A stretch of DNA of 6,683 nucleotides from Aquificaceae bacterium (GTDB taxonomy: Bacteria > Aquificota > Aquificia > Aquificales > Aquificaceae): positions 1-6,683 of the forward strand of contig JANWYC010000055.1 of assembly GCA_025057245.1 (NCBI GenBank), written 5' to 3'. This document shows positions 5,383-6,683 of the stretch, piece after piece (position 1 is the stretch's first letter; the number at the start of each line of letters is the position of its first letter). The position numbers were made by a program, and so were the translations under genes. The notes below the pieces were generated by a model. The model worked only from the letters and a program-made list of their open reading frames with translations. It did no database searches and was not told where the DNA came from.

Positions 5383-6683
5383 AATACTTTCCTATAGGTG
5401 TAGCGGGTCATGTAGACCATGGGAAGACCTCTCTAGTGAGAGCTCTGACTTCCATAGATACGGATAGACTGCCTGAAGAGAAACTTAGGGGCATGAGTAT
5501 AGATATAGGTTTTGCCTTTCTTGACTTTCCACAGAGAGGATTAAGGGTTGAAGTGATAGACATCCCAGGGCACGAAAGGTTTATAAAGAATGCCATATGC
5601 GGGCTTGCGGTTGTGTGGGGAGTGTTGCTGGTGGTGGATGCGTCAGAAGGCGTCATGCCTCAAACGGTGGAGCATCTTAAAGTGGCTAAGAGCTTTGGGA
5701 TAGAGGAAATTCTCGTGGCACTTACCAAGTCTGACCGCGTGGACGCAGAGACCATTGAGCTTGCAAAAGTGGAAGTTTTGGAAGTTTTCGAGAGAGAGGG
5801 ATTCAAAGCCTTTGGACTTTACGCAGTCTCTTCTCTAACCGGCTATGGCATAGACGATTTAAAGGAAGGTCTGGGAGCTTACGCGGAGAAAAACTTAAGG
5901 AAGGCGGAGGATGACCTTTTTAGGTTTTACGTGGACTCCGCCTTTAGCGTCAAGGGTTATGGAACGGTTTTGAGAGGAAGTTGTGTTTCTGGAAAGGTTG
6001 TGGAAGGTGATACAGTTTATCTTGAGCCTTTGGGCATTAAATGTAAAGTTAGAAAGATGCAAAACCATGGAATCTTCGTAAAAGAGGGCAGGGCAGGAGA
6101 AAGGCTTGCCATTAACGTGTCAGAGCTTGAACCAAAAGAGGTTCAAAGGGGATACTTTCTCACAAAAGGCATAAGGACGTCAAACAAGGTTATTGCAAGA
6201 TTGCAGGTGGCACCAAAGGGTTTGTGTTATGCCTTCCTTGGGATGTGTGAAGTAGCCTTCCACTACAGGCTTTTGCACGATGACATATACTTGCTGAGGT
6301 TATCAGAACCTGTGCCCGCAGTAAGGGGAGATGTGGGTCCAGTGCTTAACTCTGAAGGCGAGTTGGTGAGTCAGTATGAAATAATCCATCCCTTGCCCTT
6401 CAGAACTTCAAAAAAGTTCATAAGAGAGCACCTTGCGATGCTAATGGAAAAGCCTTTGGAATACTTGCTTCTTGAAAGAGGAGTAAGAGGTCTTACCGCC
6501 GAAGAGTTGTTTTCCCTTTTCGGTCGCGCTGTGGCACTACCACAAGGTGTGAAGGTTGGTGGAAAGTTTTACCATCCACAGAGTCTTGAGGAGCTATCTG
6601 ATAGGATAAAAAGCCTTCTGTCAGAGAGGGCTGGTATTCTACCTATTTCAGAGCTTAAATCAAGGCTTGGAATATCAGAGGAG
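5379..6683 (+). CDS. selB: Selenocysteine-specific elongation factor SelB, 3'-truncated by window edge
   Basis: SelB is a GTPase that carries selenocysteinyl-tRNA to the ribosome and binds the SECIS hairpin in selenoprotein mRNAs. The frame stays open for 435 codons to the last base; bacterial SelBs are usually near 600 residues, so the final winged-helix domains that bind SECIS are mostly missing. Visible are GHVDHGKT (G1, 10-17), the SelB-style switch I LPEEKLRGMSIDIGFA (31-46), DIPGHERF (G3, 61-68), TKSD (G4, 116-119) and SSLTGYGI (G5, 151-158). Then come EF-Tu-like barrels: the first contains VKGYGTVLRG (191-200) and AGERLAIN (239-246), where Arg242 replaces the Asn of EF-Tu. The linker and winged-helix region begin near 340. 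RGMSID with LPEEK separates SelB from EF-Tu and IF2. Ser187 stands where SelBs such as that of E. coli have Arg after the conserved Asp. The ATG is placed by the family N-terminus; no Shine-Dalgarno is seen. Confidence 0.95.
   Translation, partial: MKYFPIGVAGHVDHGKTSLVRALTSIDTDRLPEEKLRGMSIDIGFAFLDFPQRGLRVEVIDIPGHERFIKNAICGLAVVWGVLLVVDASEGVMPQTVEHLKVAKSFGIEEILVALTKSDRVDAETIELAKVEVLEVFEREGFKAFGLYAVSSLTGYGIDDLKEGLGAYAEKNLRKAEDDLFRFYVDSAFSVKGYGTVLRGSCVSGKVVEGDTVYLEPLGIKCKVRKMQNHGIFVKEGRAGERLAINVSELEPKEVQRGYFLTKGIRTSNKVIARLQVAPKGLCYAFLGMCEVAFHYRLLHDDIYLLRLSEPVPAVRGDVGPVLNSEGELVSQYEIIHPLPFRTSKKFIREHLAMLMEKPLEYLLLERGVRGLTAEELFSLFGRAVALPQGVKVGGKFYHPQSLEELSDRIKSLLSERAGILPISELKSRLGISEE

Noticed and set aside
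5391..5398. Perfect palindrome CCTATAGG just inside selB.
   Set aside because: Eight bases with no loop occur often by chance, and the codons for Pro-Ile-Gly explain it.
5178..5420. In-frame 81-codon N-terminal extension of the trxB-like protein.
   Set aside because: The extension has no family resemblance, crosses the promoter elements and runs into selB. The FAD motif begins directly after the ATG at 5177, as in other TrxB proteins.
5408..5656. Minus-strand open frame opposite the SelB GTPase domain.
   Set aside because: The plus strand encodes an intact set of G motifs here, and the antisense frame shows no family signal.

Overview
The window reads as ordinary chromosome from a thermophilic, Gram-negative bacterium, most likely of the Aquificaceae (Aquifex/Hydrogenobacter/Thermocrinis type). 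The lineage is an inference. It rests on lpxK (so a lipid A outer membrane), Lys/Glu-rich proteins, heavy use of AGA/AGG for Arg and ATA for Ile, very tight packing of unrelated genes, and catalytic-residue spacing in LpxK that fits my memory of the Aquifex enzyme. No mobile element, CRISPR array, rRNA or tRNA was found.

Layout: (1) 1-858, plus strand, the 3' part of lpxK (lipid A 4'-kinase), start outside the window. (2) 862-5177, minus strand, a compact four-gene run transcribed in the order trxB-like, deoC, purB, malQ. Its junctions are a 10-nt overlap, a 4-nt ATGA overlap and a 1-nt gap, so it is almost certainly one operon. Its last gene converges on lpxK with only 3 nt between the stops. 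(3) 5178-5378, a 201-bp intergenic region holding back-to-back candidate promoters and inverted repeats. (4) 5379 to the end, plus strand, selB (selenocysteine-specific elongation factor), first 435 codons, cut by the window edge.

The operon joins a flavin disulfide reductase, deoxyribose-phosphate breakdown, purine synthesis and alpha-glucan metabolism. These share no single pathway, though deoC and purB both touch nucleotide metabolism. selB implies that the organism decodes UGA as selenocysteine; selA, selC, selD and any selenoprotein gene would lie elsewhere.

The genes are conventional. The least explained part is the trxB-selB intergenic region: a selB -10 (TATAAT) lies next to the -35 of an extended -10 promoter facing trxB, and a two-part GC-rich inverted repeat overlaps the predicted trxB-side start site. 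Neither flanking gene has a clear Shine-Dalgarno, and a two-codon frame ending in TGA overlaps the selB start. Two protein-level points also deserve a check: the reductase has an AhpF-type rather than NADPH-type dinucleotide site, and SelB has Ser where Arg is expected next to a conserved Asp.
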